Source: a bacterium
Lineage (GTDB): Bacteria; Armatimonadota; Abditibacteriia; Abditibacteriales; Abditibacteriaceae
Direction: 5' to 3'
Assembly (NCBI GenBank): GCA_004172935.1
Contig: SDZD01000004.1
Span: 179,260-243,259 of the forward strand
DNA: 64,000 nucleotides
Shown here: positions 27,141 through 34,558 of the stretch, in pieces
Layout of the letters: each line of letters starts with the position of its first letter
How positions within the stretch are numbered: the stretch's first letter is position 1
Made by a program: the position numbers and the translations under genes
The notes under the pieces: model-generated
What the model saw: only the letters and a program-made list of their open reading frames with translations
The model's database searches: none
What the model was told of the DNA's origin: nothing

Positions 27141-30100
27141 TTATCGTAGGGGCGCCTTGTCCTTTGCCAACTCGACTTCATCCGTCGCCAGAGGATAGAA
27201 GAAGGAATCTTGAGGCACGAACACTTTCTTCTGGCTGGGGCTTTCCCAATAAAGGTGAATCAGCGAAGTGCCGCCATCGGTAGCGAGGTACTCGCACTTG
27301 AACAGGTACTGCCGCCCCGCCTCGAAGGTGAACTTGCTCGAATATTGAATGGGGCTATGCGGCCCCCACTGGTCGAGCACCAACTTGTGGTCGATCCAAA
27401 CGCGAATGCCATCGTCCACCGCAGCATAGAATGTGTAGGTCTCCGAATGCTGTGCCGCGATACGCCCTGTCCAACGCGCGGTGTAATCCGCCAGCGGTGG
27501 AATGCGTGGGTTCGGCGAGTGGTCGGGCAAAATCGAACTGAACGTAAAGTCGATATTTGCATCCGCCCTCGAAAAGATAAATTCGTTGAAGGCGTTGCCC
27601 AAATAATATTCGCCCTTCAATCCCGAACCGTCGCCAATCTGGTTCATGTTCCCCGGCATCGGTGCGGCGGGAAGCGGCTGCTCGCTGCCTTCTTTGATGC
27701 CCTCGCTGTTGCGCGCCAAGGTCATTTGCCCCGGTCGAGCCAATTTGGCGGGCACGGCTCTTTGCGCCTCCACGCCCCGCACAGCTTTAGGCTGAGGTTT
27801 GGGCGCGGGGGGCCTCACCTGACTCAGCAGTGGTCGGGGGGGCGTGCCGGGCCGAGTGGCAACGGGCGCGTTAGGAACCGCTTGACGCTTGATTTCCAGT
27901 GTTTTCGATTTCAGCACCCCGTTGGCCGGAGTTTGAATCGGGTCGATTGTGTCAACCACGCTTCCAATCGGCAAATAAGCCCGCTGCGCCACTGCAAATG
28001 GTACTGTGCCACGCGAGCTTGTCGAGCCGATGGTCAACGCGCTCGGCAACGCCTTCTTTACTGGTTGCCCCGCTTGCCCCTGAGGAGTTGGCTCCATCTT
28101 CTGCGGCTTGGTCGCCGCTACCGGGGGCGTAGATTGCCCCACATTCGTTGCTGCTGCCGCTCTGGGCGAGGGCGAAACCTGACGAGGTCGTGGTGGAAAC
28201 AACTGCCCCCAAATTGAGCGAATTGGGTTGCGAGCAGGCACAGCTCTACGCGCCGCCTCTGGTGGTTGAACCCGTGAAGGTGTAACTGGACGCAGCGTGG
28301 TACTTTTGCCGTTGTCCGTACCTACTGGTGGCACTGGTGGCAACACCAAGCCGCCGGGAATGGTGTGACCACCAATCGGAGCATCCGGCGGCAACTCCAT
28401 AGAGGTTATGTTCTGGTCGCCGAGTACGCTGTCAACACCCGTACCATCGTTTCTGGTCTCCAAATCCGAATCCATGTCGCTGCCATCTTCTGCGGTTTCA
28501 CCGCTCAGCGAACCCCCACCTTCACCCGATCCGGCTCCTCCACCTTCGCCTTCTCCTGTACCGTCACCCTCGCCTTCTCCAGTGCCATTCCCATCTCCGG
28601 TGCCGTTCCCTTCCCCGTTCCCGCTTCCATTCCCTGTGCCGTTTCCTTCGCCATTACCACTCCCATTTCCGACACCCTGACCATTGCCACTCCCGCTACC
28701 AGACCCACTTCCATTTCCGACTCCTTGGCCATTGCCAGAGCCGCTACCAGACCCATTGCCTACACCCTGGCCATTGCCAGACCCACTTCCGGTGCCGACA
28801 CCCTGACCCGTACCATTCCCGCTACCGACCCCTTGGCCGTTCCCATTGCCAGTGCCGCTACCAGTCCCAGTCCCAGCCCCAGCAACACCTTCGCCGCCGC
28901 CATTGCCAGCGAGGCCTTTTCCGCCGCCTTCGCCTGAGCCTCCTGTTTGCGGGTCTTGTACCCCATTAATCGGTGTGTTGGCGGCATTGCCTCCTCCATT
29001 TCCTGTGGCTGGGTTTTGAGGGTTCGTTGCGCCATTATTGGTCGCCCCTGTTGTGCCCGTCTTATCATTCCCCACCTTGGCGTCGGGGGATGTCGCACCG
29101 CCCGAATTAGAAGGCGGCGACGTTTGCACCTGCGATTTATCCTCGCTGCGCTCCCGCATTGCCCACCGCCGCGACATTTCGAGGTCCCACTGCTTCACCT
29201 GAAACGGAGTCTGTGGCCCCTGCAATTTCGCCGATTGGTCTTGGGGTTTCTGCGGCCCTTTGTCCGTTTTTTCTTTAGCCTCTTTTACGGCTTCGCGGCG
29301 CCGTCCCTTATCGCTCGATTCCTTGTCCTCGGAAGAGTTGGGCTTCGGTTTTGGCTTGCGACTTTCGCTTTGGCGCCGTGTCTCGATCAGAGCCTTCAAC
29401 TGGTTCCGATTCATCTTCACCTGTTGCAAGTTGCGATGCGCCATCAACTGAGCCAGCTCTGCCAACTGGTCTTCGTCCAATGGCGGCCCCGGAATGACTT
29501 GCAAATCATCGGAAAGAACGATTTCCAGATTGGTCGGCAGGCTGAACTTCTGGCCGGCTTTGGGCGCCCACATCTTGATCGTCTTCAACACGATCTTAGT
29601 GACAGCTTTATGCTTTTTGGGCGGGCGTGGCTTCTCTGGTTCGCCACTTTCCTCGCGCGCCTCAGCCTTGACTTCCTGACCTGCCGCCGCTCCCTCCCCA
29701 CTACGAGCCGATGTGTTCCGCCCGACCTGAGCCAGTGCGTTGAGTTTGCTCAGCAGTTGTTTCTGGGGTGCCGTCGAAGCCAGCGCCTGTTTTGAGGCAT
29801 TCTGTAGCGCCTGAGTTGCCTGTGCTTGCGCGGCGCTCGCCGCTTTGTCCGCTGCCTCCGCCTCGGCCAGTTTGGCTTTCAGTTCTGCGTTGGTATTTGC
29901 GGCTATAGTCTTGAAAGTCGCTTCTAATTCGGCGGCTTGCCTGTCCTGCTGGGTCGAACCAGTTCGCAGCGAAACTGTGCGAAATGCTCGGCTGCTCTGC
30001 GCCACGCTCTGGTTGGCTCTCGCCATCGCTAACCGCGCGCTTTTCAACTCGGCTCTTCTCTGCTCCGCATTGGCTTGCGCCCGTCGCGCCTCTGCCACCC

Positions 30101-30656
30101 TCACTTCCGCATTGCGTTGCGCCCGTTGCGCAACAGCCAGTTGTGCCTTCGCCGCGCGAAGTGCCGAGGCCATCTCGCGCTGTCTGCGTGCTGTCTCCGC
30201 CGATGCTTTCTTCCCCTTCGCCGAAACCCTCACTGCCTGAACGCGCGCCGTCGAACGAGTAGGCGCTTTCGTCGTGGCCATGCGGCTGCGGCTATTTTGC
30301 CGTTTCGAGCTGCTCGCTGTTTTCAATGGCCGAGCCGCCGAAGCCTTCTTCTGCGCTGGCGTAGCCTTCGCCCCTAAAGCAACTTTGACTGGAACTGTGC
30401 TTTTGGTCGATTTGCCGTCCTTCTTCGAGGTATCCGCCACTTGTTTGGAAGCGGGGCGAGGCAGCGCACGTTGCTGTGGGCGAATTGGCTTTTTCGCGAC
30501 TGGCTTGGGCTTATAAACCGCCAGCGGAACCGGATGCAGCAATTCGCTGACGCTTACTGGGTGCAGCAGGCTACTGCCGCCGACCGCACATACTGCCACT
30601 CCGTTAACCACGAAAGAGGCGACTAAACACTTAATTAAGCGGGGATTGCGAGACAT
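27141..30656 (-). CDS. TonB/TolA-like giant envelope protein with C-terminal PA14 domain
   Basis: 1171 residues from ATG at 30656 (the open frame begins at 30839, but MSRNPRLIKCLVASFVVNGV is the natural membrane-anchor start, 13 bp after exbD). In order: one N-terminal membrane helix (about 7-30), a Lys/Pro-rich TonB-like segment (VYKPKPVAKKPIRPQQ), an Ala/Gln/Arg-rich coiled coil (about 145-295), a small globular region (about 345-430), a Gly/Asn/Ser repeat region (about 580-720), Pro-rich linkers, and a PA14 domain (about 1010-1155, YTFYAAVDDGIRVWIDHKLV). There is no TonB C-terminal domain. The layout suggests a protein that spans the periplasm, is driven by the ExbB/ExbD proteins upstream, and touches glycan through PA14. 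The role is inferred. Confidence 0.78.
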   Translation of the reverse strand: MSRNPRLIKCLVASFVVNGVAVCAVGGSSLLHPVSVSELLHPVPLAVYKPKPVAKKPIRPQQRALPRPASKQVADTSKKDGKSTKSTVPVKVALGAKATPAQKKASAARPLKTASSSKRQNSRSRMATTKAPTRSTARVQAVRVSAKGKKASAETARRQREMASALRAAKAQLAVAQRAQRNAEVRVAEARRAQANAEQRRAELKSARLAMARANQSVAQSSRAFRTVSLRTGSTQQDRQAAELEATFKTIAANTNAELKAKLAEAEAADKAASAAQAQATQALQNASKQALASTAPQKQLLSKLNALAQVGRNTSARSGEGAAAGQEVKAEAREESGEPEKPRPPKKHKAVTKIVLKTIKMWAPKAGQKFSLPTNLEIVLSDDLQVIPGPPLDEDQLAELAQLMAHRNLQQVKMNRNQLKALIETRRQSESRKPKPKPNSSEDKESSDKGRRREAVKEAKEKTDKGPQKPQDQSAKLQGPQTPFQVKQWDLEMSRRWAMRERSEDKSQVQTSPPSNSGGATSPDAKVGNDKTGTTGATNNGATNPQNPATGNGGGNAANTPINGVQDPQTGGSGEGGGKGLAGNGGGEGVAGAGTGTGSGTGNGNGQGVGSGNGTGQGVGTGSGSGNGQGVGNGSGSGSGNGQGVGNGSGSGSGSGNGQGVGNGSGNGEGNGTGNGSGNGEGNGTGDGNGTGEGEGDGTGEGEGGGAGSGEGGGSLSGETAEDGSDMDSDLETRNDGTGVDSVLGDQNITSMELPPDAPIGGHTIPGGLVLPPVPPVGTDNGKSTTLRPVTPSRVQPPEAARRAVPARNPIRSIWGQLFPPRPRQVSPSPRAAAATNVGQSTPPVAATKPQKMEPTPQGQAGQPVKKALPSALTIGSTSSRGTVPFAVAQRAYLPIGSVVDTIDPIQTPANGVLKSKTLEIKRQAVPNAPVATRPGTPPRPLLSQVRPPAPKPQPKAVRGVEAQRAVPAKLARPGQMTLARNSEGIKEGSEQPLPAAPMPGNMNQIGDGSGLKGEYYLGNAFNEFIFSRADANIDFTFSSILPDHSPNPRIPPLADYTARWTGRIAAQHSETYTFYAAVDDGIRVWIDHKLVLDQWGPHSPIQYSSKFTFEAGRQYLFKCEYLATDGGTSLIHLYWESPSQKKVFVPQDSFFYPLATDEVELAKDKAPLR
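28500..28920 (-). repeat. Gly/Asn/Ser coding repeat in the TonB/TolA-like gene
   Basis: Imperfect tandem units encode (GN)GQGVGNGSGSGSG and then GNGEGNGTGNGSGNG. Both DNA and protein are repetitive, so copy number may vary between strains. The region forms a flexible or polyglycine-like spacer between the coiled coil and the PA14 end of the protein. It is in frame throughout, with no stop. Confidence 0.8.
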
Positions 30657-30669
30657 ATCCAGTGATTTT

Positions 30670-31134
30670 TTAGCGAGCCTTGGCTTCGATGGCTCGGCCT
30701 TCGTTATCGACGGGTTCGGTGGCAATAAGTACCGGAGCAGGCGCCCCGGATGGCGTTCTGACCTTGTTGATGGAGTCGAGGACATCCACAAGGGTTTGGG
30801 TGGTTTGGTTCTTAGCCATATTGACCACCACAACCGCATTGCTGCGGGCGCTCACTTCATCCTGAAGCGACTTTTGAAGCGTCTGACGGCTGATAGATTT
30901 TTTGTTCAGGAAGTAGGCGCCACTATTAGTGACGCTCACGATGAGTTTGGGTGTCTCCCCCGTGCCCGCTGTGCTTTTGCCATTTTGCCCGGCGGGCAAA
31001 CTAACGTTAGCGCCCCGCATACGAATCATCGACAGCGAGGAGAACATGAAAAAGACGAGCAAGAAGAAAATGGCGTCAATCATCGGAATAATCTCGATGC
31101 GCGCCTTTTTCATTTCGGGTTTGCGGATTTTCAT
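30670..31134 (-). CDS. exbD: ExbD/TolR-family biopolymer transport protein (second copy)
   Basis: 154 residues. One membrane helix contains the ExbD signature IEIIPMIDAIFFLLVFFM, with the conserved proton-carrying Asp in PMID. The rest is a periplasmic domain (LIVSVTNSGAYFLNKKSIS...VVVVNMAKNQTTQTLVDVLD), as in ExbD/TolR. With ExbB it forms a proton-driven motor that pulls on a TonB- or TolA-like partner. It lies 22 bp after the first exbD and 13 bp before the TonB/TolA-like gene. A 69-nt block (31045-31113) is almost identical to the matching block of the other copy, while the remainder has diverged strongly. Confidence 0.93.
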   Translation of the reverse strand: MKIRKPEMKKARIEIIPMIDAIFFLLVFFMFSSLSMIRMRGANVSLPAGQNGKSTAGTGETPKLIVSVTNSGAYFLNKKSISRQTLQKSLQDEVSARSNAVVVVNMAKNQTTQTLVDVLDSINKVRTPSGAPAPVLIATEPVDNEGRAIEAKAR

Positions 31135-31156
31135 GGCTATTGGCTCGGTAGGCTTA

Positions 31157-31591
31157 TTAAGTCCCGCTCGCTGGTAGTTGGCTCACGTCTTTAGGCGTCG
31201 AAGCCAGCATCACGTTCGCTGGGTTCGCCTGTTTGACGAGGTCGAAAACGCGCGTGAACTGCGCCATCTGTTGATTGCGGTCGAAGTTGAGAATGACCGT
31301 CACTTGCGGATTCTTGTTTACCTGTTGCGTTAACAGTGGCACCAGCTGCGCCAATTGAATGTCGCGCTGGTCGATGTAAAATTTGCCGTCTTTAGTCGCT
31401 GTCACCACCACTTTCTCACCTTCGGGTTTCAGTTGAAGTGCCGTGCTTTCTGGCAACTTAACCTTCTCCGAGTTGAGCTGTGTCAGCGAAAGGCTCGTCA
31501 TCATGAAAAAGACGAGCAAGAAGAAAATGGCGTCGATCATCGGGATAATCTCGATGCGCGCCTTCTTCATCTCAGTTCGGGGCAACTTCAT
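31157..31591 (-). CDS. exbD: ExbD/TolR-family biopolymer transport protein (first copy)
   Basis: 144 residues from ATG at 31591, chosen because GGAGG lies 7 nt upstream inside the end of exbB; an ATG two codons earlier (31597) is less well placed. The membrane helix again carries IEIIPMIDAIFFLLVFFM with the key Asp, and the periplasmic domain is VVVTATKDGKFYIDQRDIQL...VTVILNFDRNQQMAQFTRVF. It overlaps the upstream exbB by 20 bp, so translation is coupled. Two different ExbD proteins in one operon suggest a heteromeric dimer within one motor, or two motors sharing a partner. Confidence 0.93.
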   Translation of the reverse strand: MKLPRTEMKKARIEIIPMIDAIFFLLVFFMMTSLSLTQLNSEKVKLPESTALQLKPEGEKVVVTATKDGKFYIDQRDIQLAQLVPLLTQQVNKNPQVTVILNFDRNQQMAQFTRVFDLVKQANPANVMLASTPKDVSQLPASGT

Positions 31592-32240
31592 GAACAACCT
31601 CCGCCTTTTCGCGCTCTCGCAGCGTCGCGAGGATGTTGAGCAACTGCGTGGCGCGCACTTCCATATCCGAAATAATTTCCTTAACGCGCTCGGTCAGGAA
31701 GTTATAGATTGGCAGCGTCACGATAGCGATAGTAAGTCCCGTCGCCGTCGCAATCAGAGCTTCAGCCACGCCTCCGGTCAGGGCGCCCGTTTTCGAGGCC
31801 GCATCCGGCCCCGCCACCACGTTGAACGAAGAAATCATACCCGTGATGGTGCCCAACAATCCCATCAGCGGCGCCATAGTGATGACTGTGTCCAACACGC
31901 CCAGTCGTTTGTGCAAAAGCGGTGTCTGTCGCAGTGCCAGCTCTTCCATAGCGCGCTCGATGGAAGCGTTGTCGAGGTGGCGGTTGCGGATACCGCTGGC
32001 GATTAGTTGCGGAACAGGGCCGGGTGTCGCATCGCACAATTTCAGTGCTTCCTCTGTGCGTCCAGCTTCGAGTTCTTTGCGCACATGCCCGACGAACTCC
32101 TCGTTGTCAGCGCTGGCTTTACGGATGGCTATAAAGCGCTCGATCATGACGAAGACCGAAGTGCCAGCCAGCACGAGTAGGGGATACATAATCCATCCGC
32201 CTTTCAGCAGGAAATCAATGGCGACCGAGAAGATGTTCAT
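31572..32240 (-). CDS. exbB: ExbB/TolQ/MotA proton-channel protein (second copy)
   Basis: 222 residues from ATG at 32240 (MNIFSVAIDFLLKGGWIMYP). Three membrane helices are visible: residues 15-35 (GGWIMYPLLVLAGTSVFVMI), about 110-135 (DTVITMAPLMGLLGTITGMI), and about 155-180 (VAEALIATATGLTIAIVTLP). The last two are the conserved TolQ/ExbB channel helices. The frame is open to 32315, but the Met at 32240 gives the family start. It overlaps exbD by 20 bp and follows the first exbB by 37 bp. It is clearly paralogous to that neighbour, with near-identical channel helices. Confidence 0.93.
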   Translation of the reverse strand: MNIFSVAIDFLLKGGWIMYPLLVLAGTSVFVMIERFIAIRKASADNEEFVGHVRKELEAGRTEEALKLCDATPGPVPQLIASGIRNRHLDNASIERAMEELALRQTPLLHKRLGVLDTVITMAPLMGLLGTITGMISSFNVVAGPDAASKTGALTGGVAEALIATATGLTIAIVTLPIYNFLTERVKEIISDMEVRATQLLNILATLREREKAEVVHEVAPN

Positions 32241-32277
32241 TACGGGAACTTTTAAAGTGAGAGTTGGCAGTAACTCG

Positions 32278-32985
32278 TTAGTTGAGATTGGTATTCTCGA
32301 ATTGGGCGGGCACAATCAAAGGCCGTGTCGGCAAAACGACACGGTTTTTCTGGGCGTCTTCGTACCTGATTACGGTCAGGATGTTCAGCAAGCGCGTGGC
32401 GCTCACTTCCATCTCCGAAATGATTTCGCTTACCCGCTCCGTAAGGTAGTTGTAGATAGGCAAGGTCACAATCGCGATGGTAAGCCCCGTCGCCGTCGCG
32501 ATTAGCGCTTCGGCCACGCCACCAGTAATCGCAGTCGGAGCGCCGGAACCAGCCCCCGCCACCACGTTGAAAGCGCGAATCATTCCAGTGATGGTGCCGA
32601 GCAGCCCCAACAGTGGCGCCATGGTGATGATTGTGTCCAACATACCCAGGCGTTGCTGTAACAGCGGCGTCTCGCGCAGTGCTAACTCCTCCATCGCACG
32701 CTCAATATCAGGGAAATCAAGAGTACGATTGGCGATGCCCGTCGCCAGAATCGTCGCGACTGGCCCCGAATGGTTCTGGCAACATTGCAGAGCTTCCGGG
32801 AAGCGCCTCGCCTTCAGCAGAGGCTCCAATTCGGCGAACAGCTTTTCTGCGTCCAGAGCGGCTTCGCGAATCGAAAGCCCACGCTCCAACATCACTGTAA
32901 ACGCGATGATGGATAGACCCAGCAACGGGTACATGACCCACCCACCCCGATTCAGTAAATCGAAACCATTTTGGAAAAGATTCAT
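32278..32985 (-). CDS. exbB: ExbB/TolQ/MotA proton-channel protein (first copy)
   Basis: 235 residues, first gene of the seven-gene operon. It has the same three-helix plan as its paralogue: GGWVMYPLLGLSIIAFTVML, LDTIITMAPLLGLLGTITGM, and GVAEALIATATGLTIAIVTL. The cytoplasmic loop carries the usual ERAMEELALRETPLLQQRLG. The C-terminal tail after LLNIL is longer than in the second copy (YEDAQKNRVVLPTRPLIVPA). With ExbD it should form the proton-driven stator at the inner membrane. No accessory tonB receptor gene is adjacent. The promoter must lie within 32986-33240. Confidence 0.93.
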   Translation of the reverse strand: MNLFQNGFDLLNRGGWVMYPLLGLSIIAFTVMLERGLSIREAALDAEKLFAELEPLLKARRFPEALQCCQNHSGPVATILATGIANRTLDFPDIERAMEELALRETPLLQQRLGMLDTIITMAPLLGLLGTITGMIRAFNVVAGAGSGAPTAITGGVAEALIATATGLTIAIVTLPIYNYLTERVSEIISEMEVSATRLLNILTVIRYEDAQKNRVVLPTRPLIVPAQFENTNLN

Positions 32986-33415
32986 GCACAGTGCTCAGCC
33001 AGAGGCGACTCATTTTTCAATTAAAACGGGGGATTTTCAACTATTTTGGCGAAGCCATAGCCTCGCACTAAAATGTTCAACCCGCGATAAAGGCATGTCA
33101 GATGAAGCCAAATTCCCTGATGCTTAATTTAATTTACCGCATATAATCAAACCATCGCCGTGGATGTTTTCACACTGAAAGACATCATTGGAATACCTGA
33201 AACCTCCATTTAACCTCTATGTAATTTGGGATGTCACATAGCATTCACTCTAGTTATTGAATGCTTAAATTAGATGTCCCATTTCTGTGTGGTGATTGAT
33301 ATAAAACCATCGGTGTCCACATCTTGAGAAGCCGCCTAAATGCGCAAAAGCCAAACCCCTATTGCGGTGGTTTGGCTTCGATAAGAGAGTAGTTGTTACG
33401 TTGAGAGAACGATTG
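32986..33415. other. Intergenic region upstream of the ExbBD operon
   Basis: 430 bp without a convincing gene. It is AT-rich in the middle. A 7-bp inverted repeat GCATTCA / TGAATGC lies at 33241-33247 and 33258-33264 with a 10-nt spacer, a possible operator for the leftward exb operon, although it is 255 bp from the first start codon. The right part holds the terminator of the gene at 33416. I could not pick a convincing -10/-35 pair. Confidence 0.4.
33338..33378 (-). terminator. Hairpin terminator after the membrane-anchored gene
   Basis: A perfect 10-bp stem AAGCCAAACC / GGTTTGGCTT (33348-33357 with 33369-33378) with an 11-nt loop. On the minus strand it is followed by TTTTGCGCAT, so it terminates the leftward gene ending at 33416 and separates it from the exb operon. 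Confidence 0.7.
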
Positions 33416-34096
33416 TCATTCCGCCGCGAGCTGTGCGGCTTGAGGACTCTTGCAACTGTCGCTCGTTGCTCTCGCAAGAGCCACACTTATATCGCTCCAT
33501 ATGCCAGAGGTCTGAAATCTCCGATTATGCTCCCATGCCTCTGATGAGGAGAGTTCTGTCGCCGAGAAATGAACGTCTTGAGGAACCATCGCTCCATCTA
33601 CGACCTCGAAAAAGTAGTCGCGCCCATATTGGTTAACGTGATAATGAGCGATGTATAACCCCAGTTCGGCATTGAAAGGCACAGTCACGACATACGCAGG
33701 CGAGATGTTCCATTCGCTGTCACTGTAAGAATAAGCGCACAGTTGGGGCATTGGCATTGAGCCATTGCCGCTATAGGGTGGGAATTTGGAAATCGCCCAG
33801 TAGTGGCTCCACGCTCGCCCTGCCGGAAATTTACCTGAGGTGTTTTGCTTGCTGGTGCCGCGCACAATGGGTGTCGCTCGGCTTTTGATCGCTTCAAGAT
33901 TCAAACCTCGGAAATTGCGGTTTCGCGCGCGCTCCTTGAGTTGTGTGTTTAAGAGGCCTATCCGCATTTTACGCACCTGGGCGCCCTTCCAATCGGCGTA
34001 AATAAACACACTGCTAAAAACTATGATCGTTAGCAGTACAATCGCCACAACAACTCTCATTTGCTGGGGAGAAAGAGTTTCATCTTGGGGAGACAT
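33416..34096 (-). CDS. Membrane-anchored protein of unknown function
   Basis: 226 residues. One membrane helix at about 13-33 (MRVVVAIVLLTIIVFSSVFI) is followed by a charged segment (KMRIGLLNTQLKERARNRNF) and a C-terminal domain of about 150 residues rich in aromatic residues (AWSHYWAISKFPPYSGNGSM; LYIAHYHVNQYGRDYFFEVV). The topology is N-in with the domain outside the membrane. I do not recognise the family. A TAAAAT box lies exactly 6 nt before the ATG and there is no well-spaced Shine-Dalgarno sequence, so a leaderless mRNA is possible. It is a single gene with its own terminator. Confidence 0.6.
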   Translation of the reverse strand: MSPQDETLSPQQMRVVVAIVLLTIIVFSSVFIYADWKGAQVRKMRIGLLNTQLKERARNRNFRGLNLEAIKSRATPIVRGTSKQNTSGKFPAGRAWSHYWAISKFPPYSGNGSMPMPQLCAYSYSDSEWNISPAYVVTVPFNAELGLYIAHYHVNQYGRDYFFEVVDGAMVPQDVHFSATELSSSEAWEHNRRFQTSGIWSDISVALARATSDSCKSPQAAQLAAE

Positions 34097-34102
34097 AACT
34101 CC

Positions 34103-34108
34103 ATTTTA
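34103..34108 (-). promoter_or_regulatory. Candidate -10 box for a leaderless mRNA
   Basis: On the minus strand TAAAAT is followed by GGAGTT and then the ATG at 34096, i.e. exactly 6 nt. GGAG here is too close to the start to be a normal ribosome binding site. This is the same spacing as at 13335, 36301 and 48945. Confidence 0.4.
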
Positions 34109-34256
34109 TCTCTCTCCCGTTACAAAAGGGGTGTTGATTTTTTTACATCAATTGCCGCTGCGGTTGTGATGCGTAGCGGTAGAGTAGGAGGGCTATGAAA
34201 CCAGCCAAGCCGTGCCACTCGACCAGAGGAATCTGGTAACTATCGCTTACTGCTCC

Positions 34257-34294
34257 TACAAAAGTAAAAGGGCCACGAAGTTTCGTGGCCCTTT
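34257..34294 (-). terminator. Strong hairpin terminator of the nitrite/sulfite reductase operon
   Basis: AAAGGGCCACGAA (34267-34279) pairs with TTCGTGGCCCTTT (34282-34294). On the minus strand the stem is followed by TTTACTTTTG. It starts 4 bp beyond the stop of the small gene at 34298, so it ends the operon of that gene and the reductase. Confidence 0.85.
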
Positions 34295-34297
34295 GTA

Positions 34298-34540
34298 CTA
34301 TTCCGCTGCTTCCTGCTCTTGCTTGGCTTGGCGTTGCGCCGCCCGAATCTGATCAGCGACTCGGCCTTGCAGGGCGTATTCCGCCCCATTTCTCAGCGTG
34401 ATATAAGTCGTCCAATGACTCCCACGCAGAAACAACGCCACTTGTTTCTGCTCAATCGCAACAACATCCAGCGGGTTAAATTCAGCCGTGAGTTCAGCCG
34501 AGTACATCGGGTCGGCAAAAATGGGGAAGCGCATTGACAT
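34298..34540 (-). CDS. Small protein in the nitrite/sulfite reductase operon
   Basis: 80 residues (or 78 from the second Met). It is 18 bp after the reductase stop and directly before a strong terminator, so it is co-transcribed. The sequence has a short beta-rich core (DVVAIEQKQVALFLRGSHWT, TYITLRNGAEYALQGRVADQ) and a basic, glutamine-rich C-terminal helix. There are no cysteines, so it is not a ferredoxin and does not look like NirD. The family is not recognised; a regulatory or assembly role for the reductase is only a guess from position. Confidence 0.65.
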   Translation of the reverse strand: MSMRFPIFADPMYSAELTAEFNPLDVVAIEQKQVALFLRGSHWTTYITLRNGAEYALQGRVADQIRAAQRQAKQEQEAAE

Positions 34541-34558
34541 AATCGTAGATGCGTGCCT

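Noticed and set aside
27210..28217. 335-codon open frame on the plus strand
   Set aside because: Antisense to the PA14 end of the TonB/TolA-like gene; Arg/Ser-rich without family features.
28365..28937. Ser/Pro/Ala-rich 190-codon frame on the plus strand, and the repeats here as a possible CRISPR
   Set aside because: It is the complement of the Gly/Asn/Ser coding repeat. Units are short, in frame and without unique spacers, so not a CRISPR array.
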